Of a DNA stretch of 64,000 nt, positions 11,652-22,669 are shown one piece after another. This stretch comes from Knoxdaviesia capensis. Its lineage: Eukaryota > Ascomycota > Sordariomycetes > Microascales > Gondwanamycetaceae. The notes under the pieces were generated by a model. It was not told where the DNA came from and made no database searches. It saw nothing but the letters and a program-made list of their open reading frames with translations. Position numbers and translations under genes: made by a program. Every line of letters begins with the position of its first letter. The stretch's first letter is position 1. The stretch lies in assembly GCA_001510575.1 (NCBI GenBank), contig LNGK01000007.1, positions 2,511,593 through 2,575,592 on the forward strand, read 5' to 3'.

Positions 11652-13327
11652 ATGGCTAAAGACACCATCTTAGAAGGCGTCTTTGGTACGTTGCCCAGTT
11701 CTTCCATCCTTCTACCTGCCTCTCAGAGTAACTAACCAGCGATGCGTCTCCAGCCATCAACAAACCGCTTGGCATGAGCTCGGCTCAGGTCATCCGGGAC
11801 TGCCAAAACCACTTCAACCCGTCGGAGACCTTTGCGCCGCTGATCCGCGATGAGCAGGCGCGGCGCCAGACGGAATCCAACGTGGCCTTCAAGCGCCGCG
11901 GCCGCGCCAAGAAGGACGTGCGCGTCAAGATGGGCCACGGCGGCACGCTGGACCCGCTGGCCACCGGCGTGCTGATCCTCGGCGTCGGCTCCGGCACCAA
12001 GCAGCTGCAGTCGTTCCTGGAGTGCACCAAGACGTACGAAACCGTTGTGCTGTTCGGCGCGAGCACCGACACGTACGACCGCGTCGGGCGCATCCTGGCG
12101 CGCCGCAGCTACGACCACGTGACGCGCGAGAAGGTGGTGGCGGCGCTGGACAGCTTCCGCGGCCGCATCCGCCAGGTGCCGCCGCTGTACTCGGCGCTGA
12201 AGATGGAGGGCAAGCCGCTGTACGAGTACGCGCGCGAGGGCAAGCCGATCCCGCGCGAGATCCCCGTGCGCGAGGTCGAGGTGGCCGAGCTGGAGCTGGT
12301 CGAGTGGTACGCGCCCGGCGAGCACAAGTTCCGCTGGCCGACCGAGGAGGCCGAGGTGGCCGAGCAGCAGCTGGCCGAGAAGGTGTGGAAGGTCGAGCGC
12401 GACCAGGATACCCTGAAGAAACTGACCCCCGAGGAGGAGACCCAGGAGGCCGCGGCGATTGCCGCCCACGAGGCCGTTAAGCGCAAGTTTGAGGAGAAGG
12501 TCGACGAGCTGGTCAAGGACCGGCCCAGCCGCGGCACCAAGCGCCGCCGTGTCGACACGGATGAGCGGCGCCAAAACAATAGCAGCTCCAGCGGCGGCTC
12601 GTCGGAGCAGTCCGGCGCTTCGTCCGCCGCGTCGTCCGCCGCAAACTCGTCGGCGTCGCTCGCGTCGTCGGCCACGAGTGCGTCCTCCGCTGCCAACTCC
12701 AGCGCGGTGCGCGGCCGCGCCGGCCCCGCGATGATGTCGGGCGCGCTGGGCGAGATGCCGCAGTCGCCGGCGGCGGCCACGGGCGGCAAGGGCCACAACC
12801 TGGTCCCGGACGTCGACGAGAGCACGCCGCTGCCGTGGAAGGACGAGGGCCCGCCGGCGGTGCGCATCCGCATGACCGTCACCTCGGGCTTCTACGTGCG
12901 CAGCTTCTGCCACGACCTCGGCGTCAAGGTCGGCTCGGCGGCGCTCATGTCCGAGCTGTGCCGCTCGCGCCAGGGCGATTTTGTCGTCGGCGGCCCGCAG
13001 TGTCTCGAGTACGACGACCTGGCCAAGGGCGAGCCCGTCTGGTCTCCGCAAGTCACTGACATGCTCGAGCACTGGGCCGCCCGGCCCGCCGTGCCCAAGG
13101 GCGGCGGTGCCGGCAAGCAGAACGGATTTGAGCCCCGGCGCGGCGGCTCGGGAAAGACCTCCGACGTGGCTGGCGCTGCTGTGGTTGTCGCTGCGGTTGT
13201 TGCTACGGCCGATGAGACTGTGAAGGAGAGCGTGGAGGCGGCGACCCCGGATGCCGACGCGGGTCTGCAAGTCCCGAAGGTTGTGGTGGACGAAGACGAG
13301 AAGTCGTGGAACGGCATTGAGGACTAG
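11652..13327 (+). CDS. pus4: tRNA pseudouridine synthase, TruB/Pus4 family
   Basis: Converts U55 of the T-loop of tRNAs to pseudouridine, in the nucleus and/or mitochondria. Two exons, 11652-11685 and 11754-13327, give 535 residues. The start MAKDTILEGVF is joined to AINKPLGMSSAQ across a phase-1 intron. The catalytic motif GGTLDPLATG has its aspartate at about residue 78. Family segments follow: the TYE tyrosine region, IRQVPPLYSALKMEGK, and the late TruB motif TSGFYVRSFCHDLG. Between them is a Ser/Ala-rich insert (genomic 12580-12720), next to the basic stretch GTKRRRVD, which resembles a nuclear localisation signal. A further low-complexity tail follows the catalytic core. The protein is longer than yeast Pus4 because of these two regions. 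GC content is very high, which produces a long antisense shadow frame. Confidence 0.95.
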
Positions 13328-14000
13328 ATAGACTTGTGGGAACGGACGGAGGCTCTTTTGCTTTTGTCCATGCATGAAGAACTACGAGTACAATAGAACA
13401 TCTCAATTTTCTTTTTCACTTGCTTGAGTGCTGGGTTAGGTTCGGCGGGGATAGATAAGGTTTGGAATATGTCGACACAATACTTGAAGTCCGGGATGGA
13501 ACCGAGGGTATCGAGAGTCTATTTTCAGTGTACGAATAGTAGCAGGCATAGAAAGGAGACAAGAATGGTAAAAGCTCAAGAGAAAGAAAGAAGTTGAAAT
13601 TATCATTACCGAACGAATCGTCATCGTGAAGATCTATTGTACCAAGTATTATTTTGTTTCCAAAGCCCATCCAGCCACCATTTCACCACCTCCAGCCATC
13701 GGCATGAAAGCCGAGAAGATACATCAATTAGCCATTCCACCCCTTCCGGAGCCCTTGAATCCGTCTGTCCAGCCGTCTAAAGTTATGTAGTGACAGTGAG
13801 TCCTTCGCCGTGTATCATCCCCCGTGTTCCCCAATTGATCCCCCGGAATCCGTAGTAGCTGTAGTGATAGTAATAACAAGTAATAATAGCAGACCTGATC
13901 AGTGATCAGGCGTGATTGAAGAAAAGAAGAAGAAAATATGAAAGTGGATAGTTGACGCGCAAAAGCACATCAAACAACCCCCGAGGAGTCACCAACATGC
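13328..14000. other. Convergent 3' region
   Basis: This lies between the stop codons of the pseudouridine synthase and the Sec2-domain gene. It is AT-richer than the flanking exons and has no recognisable coding sequence. It probably holds both 3' UTRs. Confidence 0.45.
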
Positions 14001-15398
14001 TTAAGCAGCAATGGCAATGGCATTGCTCTCGGTATCGATCGCGGCGGGTTCCGTCTTGATGGGCTCCGAGACCGGCTTGGCCGGCGCAGGCTTAGCAGTC
14101 TCTTGAACAACCGGCAGGGGAGGCTTCTCGTCTGAGAAGTCTTCGGTCGTGATAATGGGAAGAACAACCTGCGGCTTCTTGACCGGCTCCTCGGTGGGTT
14201 CATCATCGTCATCCTCGCCGTCAGTCTTCAGCAAAGAAGGAAGCTCGGTCAACAAGACAGAGGGCGAGTCAGGGGCAGGGGCGTCTGTCTTGGGGCTCTC
14301 CTTCACGGCCTCATTGACGGTTTCATCAACAGTCTCTTCGACAGTCTCCTTGATAGGCTCCTTGACAGCAGGGGCATCGACCGAAGCACTTTCTCTTCTC
14401 AATGGCAAGGGCTCCTCCAAAATCCTTCTGCTGAAGCTAGGAATAGGAGTGGTGGCCTTCATCAGGCCAGCGTCTGTTGTCTTAACCGACGAGGCGGAGT
14501 CCTCGCCAATCATGACTCGCACACGGCGAATAGTACCGATAGCGCCCTCGAGCTTATCCAGGCGCTTGCGCTTATCTTGGTCCCGACGCTCCAGCACCTC
14601 GACCCGCTCCTCCAGCTGTGCACGAGCACGGCGCTCCTCGGCCACCATCTCGTTGGCCTGTTCGAAGAGGGCGGCGCTGAGCTCCTCAACCTCTCTGCTC
14701 GTGGCGCTGAGACGACCCTCGGCAGCCACACGCAGGCGTTGTTCACGGCTTAGAGCCTCGATCAGATCGGTAGTGGCGGCGGCAGCGGCAGCGTTCGAGA
14801 TCGGAGGCACGCTAGGCAGCGAAGCATTGTCGGACTTTGCGGGAACCGGAGGAGGGGTGAAGTTCGAAGCTGTGGACGAGGACGAAGAAGGCGGAGGCGA
14901 CGGCAGAGGGGCCGAGGCGTTGACCGGAGGCGGGACAGTGGGTCTGCGGAGATTTGGCGTCGATTTCCGCGAGAGAAGCGACGAGATACGGCTGGCGGCG
15001 GCGGAAGAGAAGAAGGTAGCAGTGAGGGGAGAAGTGGCCGTGGAAACAGTGCCGCTGGAAGAGGTTAGGGAAGCCGAGGGGTTATGCTGGGGAGGCAGGC
15101 CCGGAGTTGGCGGGGCGGTTGGAGGGCCCCGGCCGGCGTTTGAAGCAGCCAGTTGCGAGCGAAGGCGGGTAAGCTCGTCTTCATATTCGGCCCAGCGGCT
15201 AATGGCAGCAGACGCCTTCTGGTTGAGGGTGCGAACCTGAGCCTCCAGTTCGGCGATTCGCGCGTGGGCCTCAAGCAGGGACAAATCCGGAGGCGTGTCG
15301 GGAGGTGGTGTGTAGCCACAGCTGGGGCAGCAGAAGCCGGGCGGAAGACCGCCAGGCACAAGCGCCAGAGGCATAGACGCAGTGGTTGAAGACGCCAT
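14001..15398 (-). CDS. Sec2p-domain Rab guanine nucleotide exchange factor
   Basis: Predicted exchange factor for the Sec4/Rab8-type GTPase on secretory vesicles, acting in polarised exocytosis at hyphal tips. Single exon, 465 residues; the start is the ATG at 15396-15398 (MASSTTASMPLAL). A CCPSCG cysteine pair near residue 30 may bind metal. A first coiled coil (LLEAHARIAELEAQV) follows. A long Ser/Pro-rich linker leads to the diagnostic Sec2 coiled coil at about residues 213-293, which includes FEQANEMVAEERRARAQLEE and ERRDQDKRKRLDKLEG. The C-terminal half is acidic and low-complexity, with repeated VKE/ETV units. Yeast Sec2 is longer, but Sec2-domain proteins of this length and layout are common in filamentous fungi. 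Upstream of the start, in the 5' leader, is a GAAC tetranucleotide run. Confidence 0.9.
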   Translation of the reverse strand: MASSTTASMPLALVPGGLPPGFCCPSCGYTPPPDTPPDLSLLEAHARIAELEAQVRTLNQKASAAISRWAEYEDELTRLRSQLAASNAGRGPPTAPPTPGLPPQHNPSASLTSSSGTVSTATSPLTATFFSSAAASRISSLLSRKSTPNLRRPTVPPPVNASAPLPSPPPSSSSSTASNFTPPPVPAKSDNASLPSVPPISNAAAAAATTDLIEALSREQRLRVAAEGRLSATSREVEELSAALFEQANEMVAEERRARAQLEERVEVLERRDQDKRKRLDKLEGAIGTIRRVRVMIGEDSASSVKTTDAGLMKATTPIPSFSRRILEEPLPLRRESASVDAPAVKEPIKETVEETVDETVNEAVKESPKTDAPAPDSPSVLLTELPSLLKTDGEDDDDEPTEEPVKKPQVVLPIITTEDFSDEKPPLPVVQETAKPAPAKPVSEPIKTEPAAIDTESNAIAIAA

Positions 15399-16309
15399 CG
15401 TGGAATGACAGGAAAGAGATTGGAGGGCCAGACACAATCAATCAACGAGCGAACGAACGAACGAGAGAGCGAGTCTGGGGTACAAAGAAGAAAAAGTCTG
15501 TGCCTCTTCCTGGATGCGTCTCCTCTCTCTTTCTTATATATAATGGGCAAAAAGGTGGAGAGGGTGGCAGAGCACACCAAAAAGTGGTGTGAATGGGGGG
15601 AGTAGGGTTGCACTGGCAGCGGCCACGGCGGCAATGCGGGTGGTAATTATAGCAGTAGAGGGAGGCGCTGTGCAGTGATTGGCAGGGGATCTTGAAGATC
15701 TGTGGTTGTGTTGGATATAGTGGCAGTGTCTGCGTATCGACGTCTTCAGGTTGGTGGAAGGGTTACAGCACATAAAGAATGAGAGAGTGAAGAGAGAAAA
15801 GAAATAAGACGGAGAAGATCAACACGGCGGAAGAGGGAGAGACGAAGAAGAAATACAATCGAGGCAGTTAGTCAGAGACGAAAGAGCTGAAATGAGGCCA
15901 AGGTGTAAGAATGTAAGACAAATTGTCAACCAGGGAAAATACATGAAAAGGTTGGAGGAATGGCGGGAGGGAAAAAGAGAAGAAGAAGAGAGAAAGGGAA
16001 AAAAAAAGATTGAGGCCGGAATCGGGGAGAAGGGATCGCTATATCGAGGGTTCTATCAGCATATCCGTGGATCTCGGCGCATTATTCATGTATCCGGACT
16101 TTCCCTAAGTGTCGCTGGATCACAGGTATAGCATGAAAAGTAAAGAGCGGCTGGGTCTCTTGGGGGAAATGAAGCCCAAGTGAGAGATTTCTGGGAAGGC
16201 GCGAAGCACACCACGCCCAGAAGCGCCAACGGAAGGAACGCTTCGGTCAGTGTGGCTCAGTTCCTTTTCCGTCTGACTTTCATCTTTCCCTTTTGGTAAC
16301 ATGTACTGT

Positions 16310-16342
<33 letters not shown>

Positions 16343-17375
16343 CAGGGTCTGCGACAAACGCGTGTCAAACCCGAAAAGAGCGCGGGGATGTGACGAGTGA
16401 TAACGAGCACGCTTGCCAGAAAACAAAGAAGCCATGCAGCATTCCCGGACGCGCAATTTCCAGCCGCTTTTGCAGTTTGCTGTCCCGGAGACTTGGAATG
16501 GGGACCTTAATTACGTGTAAAAGCGGAGAGAGAGAGAGACAGAGCTGGTGATAACTTGGTAATGGAAACGTGCTGGGATATTCACCGGAGCGAAGAGGTG
16601 CGTGGCAAGGGTTTGGGGCTGTGTTCCGGAGCAGCCACTTCAATGAGAACTTGGCCGTCGCGGAAGAGCGTGTTTATACGGATGGTGATACCGGATTGTG
16701 ACATATGTCTGTATCTGTACATAGGTACAGAGCAATACATCCAATATCTCGACCGCGTAGATGCATATCGCGGGTTATTGCATATCCCTCTAAAAAGGCA
16801 TGCACTTAAACAAACGAGAGGAATGAGAAAAGGAAAGAGCATGGTTGAATGTTCCAACATCCAACACACAGGGCTTGCTCCTTCCCCTCACAGGAAAGTA
16901 CCAAAAAAAAGAAAAACTGAACACCAGACCTGACCACCCTTTGTTTAATTTCCGTCCGCGCCTTCCAACTTTTTTCCTGGTCGGTCGTTCTTCCCTGTCG
17001 TGTTTGCCCATCTGTTGTTCGTTCGTGCCTTCCCTTGTGGATTCCACAGCTTACGCGCCTCCCCTTGTTCCTGACGTGATTTTGACTGCTTGTAGCCTCC
17101 CCTTCCCATGTTCTAGCGGTAGGGCCTAAAACTTGGTTCCGGGGCGAGAGCGCTTGCTTCAACGAGCTTAGCGCAGCTTGGGTTTCTCGGTTGTTGGAAA
17201 GCCTGCCAACAAAAAAAAAAGAAAAAGAAAAAAAAGAAAACAGTAGGGTTGGTTAGGGTTACACGGTCGCTATGTGGAGGGGTTCAGCACCCATGACATC
17301 GGCTTAGAAATATTTTCACTCGAAACACCACCCAACAATACACCCGAATAGAAAAAGAAGAGAGAAAAGATAAAG
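15399..17375. other. Intergenic region with divergent promoters
   Basis: This separates the Sec2-domain gene (-) from the EamA transporter (+). It holds GA-rich tracts near 15780-16020, a CA dinucleotide repeat at about 16313-16341 and an A-rich run at 17211-17240. A telomere-like TAGGGTTGGTTAGGGTTAC lies at 17243-17261, about 115 bp before the transporter start. No gene is recognised. Confidence 0.4.
16312..16341. repeat. CA dinucleotide microsatellite
   Basis: About fourteen uninterrupted CA units between TGTA and TGCAGG. It is a simple sequence repeat in the intergenic region, with no coding context. Confidence 0.9.
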
Positions 17376-18967
17376 ATGGCGACGACATATGGAACGACTA
17401 CAGGAAAGGCCTCGGCGCAAGGCACGGGGCCGCAGGACATCACAGCCTCCGAATCCTCTCCGCTCCTGTCCGACGCTCCAGCGCCGAACCGGGAAGATGA
17501 CTCGAAGTCCGGGCCGCGGTGGAGGACCTGGCTCTCCGCATTTTACGAGCGGAACTTCGGGCTTGTTCTGATATTTGGCGCCCAAGTCTTTGCTTCACTT
17601 GTTCGTTCTCACCTGCCGACACTTCCGATGCCCCCGGGACGGAAATCCGTGATTTACGTCAGTCAATTAACTCCATGTGATCTGGTTAGATGTCCATGAC
17701 GGCCCGGCTTCTCGCCACCGGCTTCGAGATCAAGTTCCACGCCCTGCAGATCATTTTTGTCCGCATGTTGGCCACCGGCATAATAGGCTCGCTATACATG
17801 CGGCGGAACAACGTCCCGGACTCTCCGTTGGGTCCGCGCGGCGTGCGGGGCCTTCTTGTGCTCCGCGGGCTGTTCGGTACCGCCGGGCTGTTCGGCTCAT
17901 ACTGTAAGGCGTCCCGGTACCTCTCTTTCTGTTGTAATATGCCGTCCTGGAGCCTCTAGCTGACACGCGGCCCTCACATTCCTTCGATGTAGACTCCTTG
18001 TCGTATCTGGACATCTCCGATGCGACAGTCATCACATTTCTCGTTCCCACGATCACGGCATTCGTATGCTGGGTGGCCCTTGGGGTAAGAATTGTTTTGG
18101 CTGCTCTATGCTCTTCCCCCTCGCCTACTAACACGCAAGCATTGCTAGGAACCATTCACGGTCAACGAGGCCCTTGCTGGACTCATCGCCTTCGCCGGCG
18201 TCCTCTTCATCGCCCGTCCCGCCTTCCTATTCCCGAATCATGATGCCACCCACTCAGCCATCACCACCGTCGACTACCTACACGCCACAGACGGCGGTAT
18301 CCTCCCGCCTCCCCCAATCACACCGGCACAACGGTCCGTCGCAACTGCGGTCGCCGTCATGGGCGCTTTCTTTGCCGCCGCGGCGTACGCGACCATCCGC
18401 GTGATTGGAAAACGCGCACACTCTCTGGTCAGCGTCAACTACTTCTCGGTCATCGCGACGATAACCTCTTTCGTGATCATCACGGTGCATCCCGACCTGA
18501 AGTTTGAGTTCCCACAAACTCGCTTGCAATGGTGTGTTTTCTCCACAGCTTTTCATCTCTAAGGCCAACGCCGCATGTGACTAATGCAGTTCACTCTAGG
18601 TTTCTCTTGGCCGCCATTGGCATCAGCGGTTTCATGCTTCAATTCCTGTTGACCGAAGGCCTCCAGCGTGAAAAGGCGGGCCGAGCAACAAATCTCATAG
18701 TAGGTGTCCCAAGTCCACTATCACCCCGGAGCCCGTGGGTCCCATGTTAACCGGGCATTTTAGTATACGCAACTCGTGTTTGCGCTGATCATTGAGCGCC
18801 TGGTGTGGGGCACTATCCCTCCGATTTCCAGTTTCCTTGGTGCCGCCCTGATCATTGGTGCAGCCATCTGGATCAGCCTCCAGAAGAAAGCTCCCGAACC
18901 TCCAAGGTCCACGTTGCCTGACGAGGAGGGTGGTGCTACCAACGGTTCAAGAACGTCACGTTCCTGA
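17376..18967 (+). CDS. EamA/drug-metabolite transporter family membrane protein
   Basis: Predicted ten-helix membrane transporter of the EamA (DMT) superfamily, substrate unknown; fungal relatives resemble SLC35G proteins. Six exons: 17376-17600, 17690-17903, 17993-18084, 18149-18531, 18600-18699 and 18764-18967, giving 405 residues. All intron phases close. The N-terminus is hydrophilic (ESSPLLSD, a possible dileucine sorting signal). Then come FERNFGLVLIFGAQVFAS-type helices, ALQIIFVRMLATG, and LDISDATVITFLVPTITAFV. The second EamA half ends in GFMLQFLLTEGLQREKAGRATN and LGAALIIGAAIWISLQKK. The repeat of two five-helix halves and the short cytoplasmic tail fit the family. A telomere-like motif lies about 115 bp upstream. 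Gene family is secure; transport substrate cannot be told. Confidence 0.88.
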
Positions 18968-19301
18968 TTCGGAAACCGGTTTACGACAGGACACACTCCC
19001 CTGAAGATTCCCTCGAGTGAATTGCATAGCTATAGATAGCTACTAGACGGTAGTACATGCATCTCTTTTCAAAACAGCACCTAGACAAAATCATCTTTAT
19101 CTTCACACAAGCTCGAACGAAAAGATCGCATTTCCTCATAAAGCTCAGTATGGTGCTATTTGTGTTACCGTTGTCCCGAAGGAACTTATATACAACTGTT
19201 CGTCCCAGTCCACAGGGCCTTGCCGTCTATTCCCCATGTCGGCATTGTGGAAAGCCGTTTCCAAGTGAGTGCCCCCCCATCCGCGTGCTCCAATCTCGGC
19301 T
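18968..19301. other. Convergent 3' region
   Basis: This 334-bp stretch lies between the stop codons of the EamA transporter and the Egh16-like gene. It is AT-rich with no coding signal, and probably holds both 3' UTRs. Confidence 0.45.
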
Positions 19302-20511
19302 TTACTCCTCCACGGGCAGACCCCGGCGAGCCCACCGGAGAAAGGAGTTGCCGTTGCGTCGGCCATTCCGGTTGGCATTGGCATTGTTGTTGTTGTTGGC
19401 ATTGGCGTTGTTGTTGCCATTTCTGTTGTTGTTGTTGCCGTTACGGTTCCGGCCATTGGTAACAGCAGTCGGCGTAGCAGCCGTTGCCTCAGTCGGCGTG
19501 GCATCCGCCGCCGCAGGAGCCGCGTCAATAGCGGGGGTCTGCACGGGAGCCGGCTTGCTGACAATATCGGAGAGGTTGAGGATGCTGGCAACCACGGCGG
19601 CGTTTTGCAGCGCCGTGTCGCTGCCGGCGTTCTGGATGGCGGCAACCGCAGCGGGGAAGTCCTGCTGGTTCAGGAGGGCTTGCTCTTCCGAGACCTTGAG
19701 ATCCTGCTTGGTGGCGATGTTGGCGGGCGTGTTGGTCTTGGCGGTAACGTCGGTCTGCTGGACGGCAAAGCAGCCACCGAAGGGACCGGCGACGGCGTTG
19801 TTGCGGCATCGTACGGTGCAGACGTTTCCAGTCGAGGCTGTAGTGGCAGTAAGCATATGTGGGATCAGACTTAGAGGGGGAGGGACCTGGAGTACAAGGG
19901 GAATAGTTGCTTACCTCCGGTACAGTTGAGATCATCAGGCAGGATAACAGTCATGTTGAACTGTTCGGCCTTGACTTGGGAGAAGCCATTGGCGCCGGGG
20001 ACGTTGTTCTCGACCACAAGCGGGGTCTGGCCGGTGAGACCGTTGGAGTTGCTTGTGAGATCGAGATCGCAGACGTAGGGGCCGGCACCGTCGGCGTTGA
20101 CCTGGTGGATGGTGACGGTGATTCTGGAACCCTTCTGGACCTGTGTAACCTGGCCCGCGGCAAGAGCATTCTCGGTGTTTTCGCCAACGTCGATGTTGCC
20201 GGTCAGCTGTGTCCGGCCGCACTCGTTCACGAGGTTCGCGGCAATCTCAGCATCGCGGATGATGGTGGCGTCTTGTTGGCAAGGGTTGATGCTGGTGCAG
20301 TTCCGAGCAACGGCGGGATTCACTGGACATATTCATAACGGGAACCGGGTTAGCGAGAGCCCATTCAGCCACATGATGATCGGCATGGGGTGGGAGGCAA
20401 CGAACCTTGAAAGCCAATGCTCTCGCCGGATTCGCCGACAGCACCGAGGATGACACTGTGGGCATTGGCAAGGCCAAGCGAGAAGAAGATGGCGGCGTAG
20501 CGGGAATGCAT
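19302..20511 (-). CDS. Egh16-like secreted protein
   Basis: Secreted protein of the gEgh16/MAS family (Egh16-like), known in fungi from appressorium-expressed genes of plant pathogens but also widespread in saprotrophs; biochemical role unknown. Three exons: 20406-20511, 19915-20322 and 19302-19837, coding 349 residues. The first 17-18 residues form a signal peptide ending at AHSVIL. Conserved blocks are NPAVARNCTSINPCQQD, ECGRTQLTGNIDVGENTEN, VTIHQVNADGAGPYVCD and GNVCTVRCRNNAVAGPFGG. The cysteines expected for disulfides are present. The C-terminal third is low-complexity, ending in an Asn/Arg/Gly-rich tail encoded by a GTT/GTTGCC-type microsatellite (about 19370-19445). The strongly basic end is unusual for a secreted protein and could bind polyanions or wall polymers (inference). 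Confidence 0.92.
19370..19450 (-). repeat. Asn-codon microsatellite in the Egh16-like gene
   Basis: Tracts of TTG/GTT on the plus strand encode runs of Asn broken by Ala, Arg and Gly in the C-terminal tail. Such coding repeats change length readily by slippage. Confidence 0.8.
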
Positions 20512-22650
20512 TGTGAATGAGTGGAAATAGGGGTGTGACGCTGGAGGGTGAAGGAAAGACAGACGTAGGGCCAAATAGCAGGGCAAAGAGATAATAACAC
20601 CTAAAGGAAAGAAGTGAAGAGAATGGACCAGCCGCGGGTTGATACAAAAGAATATTGATAAAAATAAAGGACCAGCCGGGTTGAAGAAGAAGCGGATGAG
20701 GAGCAGAAGCAAGAGAAGAGCCGTGTTAGAGAGAGGGAAGAGGGCCATATAAGTATGACATCTTGGCTTCTCCGGTCGGCCCATCTTTGACTGCCGAAGA
20801 TGCTCGCGATGTGCAGAGATCCATCCCAGGGGCAGCATAAGGAGATAGGGGGCCGACACGAATCCAGGTCCCCGTCGTGCGTTCGGGGGAGCCCATGCTC
20901 CTGATCCCAACCCGACCAGCATGTCCATGTTCAGTGGGCTTCTTCGTCCGTCGAGGGAATCTGTTCGATAGAGCCCCTCGGCGGGGGGAGGACTGAATAT
21001 TGTCACTGGCATGTGTGGGAAGTGGGAGCCGGGAACCCTTGACGGGGCGGGCCTGCCTACGCAGTGCAGCTTCGCTCGTCTCGATGGGGGGGGGGATTGG
21101 GTTTCTCGGGGGGGCCGCGCGTTTCACTGGAGTCTCTTCAACAGCTCAGTGCTATCCAATTGGCGCCACTCGATCTTCCACGCCGGAGAGAAGCCCGCCA
21201 TCTCTTTTTTCTTCGCCTGGTACCGTGCACGCCCATATCGGACCAGGCGTGTAGCATCGGGGGCAACGCACAGGGACGTGACCAGGGAGCTTCTAGAATC
21301 CAGGAACATGGCAGTCGTAGGGAAGAGTAGTGCTGGTATGCTGTCGGCCGATACTCACAGAGTGTCTCCTGCAAGCCATCAATCGAAGAATGTTGATGCC
21401 TCTATGTCATGTATATTAGTCCAGGCAGAGTGAGGGAACACCGAGGCGCTATCACGTACATATTCAGAGATCAGCGAGCTTCTTGTCAGCTTCCCGCCGT
21501 CTCGCTCCTTTAGTCCGAAGTCGTCGGCATTAGTTCCCGCGGCCGGCGGTCAGACAGGCAAGCCTAAGAGAGAGATGAGGAGGTCTCAAGCCGCCAATAT
21601 CCATAAGCTTATTTGTTGCCAGGGGACTGTTCCCTGCTTCCCACTTGCTTCCCAGCCAGAAATAGCCTCTAGTGTGGTTTCGCGTTGCACTCTTGCTCCG
21701 CACGCTTTTCGTATGTGTGGATCCTGTGTCTAGGGGGAAACACTCCAGGAGACAGATGTGGGTTGGGAGAGCTGAGGACTGAGAGCAAAGCCCACGCGGC
21801 GAGGGTTCTCGAATGGTCGAAGACTAGCTAGCTGTATCTGCGCTTCCTTATATACGAAAGGAACGGTTGAGGTCTCGGAGGATGACACTCATTTACGGGC
21901 GATGTTTGCGCATGCCACGGGGCAACCCGATAGAGCGAGGGATCCGGGCCAGATCGGGGCGGCCTAGACAAATGCAACAAGGAACTCATCACCGTGGGAT
22001 AGATGCATCTTACCGATGTATGGAGTGTCCACGACGCATCACAAAAATCCCCTCCTGGAAAAGATCTGTCAGCGGCGTCGTCAGCCGACACTCTCAGACG
22101 AACACCGATTCCCGCGATTCCTGGCCTCTATTCCCGCGTCAAACGGGCAATGGCAAGAGGAGCTCTGCGCAAAGACGATCAATGAGTCGAGGAAATCGGC
22201 TGATCAGGCCCACCGTCCCGAAACATCGGGACCAGGGGCGTTTTGGGGGGGGAGGATCGACGTCCAGTCAAAACAAGACTCTCGCAACCTTGCTATTTCC
22301 TAAGGGGCATGTCTGTCGACTTTCACACAGGCTGCTTTTCGACAGAAAATAACACAGACTGCCCTGACTTCCCAGTCTTGCGCGAAAAAAAAAAAAGATC
22401 GCCATATATCTCTGTATGTTCATGGCATGAAAATGGCGCGGCCTCTATATGTTAGGGTTAGGGTTCGGGCTTCGGGTTCTCGGTTCACTAAAACAACCGA
22501 TTGGGGTGGTTGCATCCATCATCTATCTGCCAGTGATCGATACGTTTCGGGATATTACATGGAATTCCCCGAAATTGGTAGCCACCAGTATGCAAGAGAT
22601 TGCGGGGTGTCAAAGATTCCACTGTCACAACACATGTACATAGATTATTT
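20512..22650. other. Gene-poor intergenic region
   Basis: The first part is the promoter of the Egh16-like gene. The rest has only short open frames without recognisable motifs. A telomere-like array (TTAGGGTTAGGGTTCGGG) sits at 22452-22469. A short A12 run occurs near 22386. No supportable gene is seen before the methyltransferase relic. Confidence 0.4.
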
Positions 22651-22669
22651 CGTTGAGCGCGCTCTCATA

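Noticed and set aside
11732..13375. 547-codon minus-strand open frame
   Set aside because: It is antisense to the TruB/Pus4 gene. Leu/Arg/Ala/His-rich composition is typical of GC-rich shadow frames.
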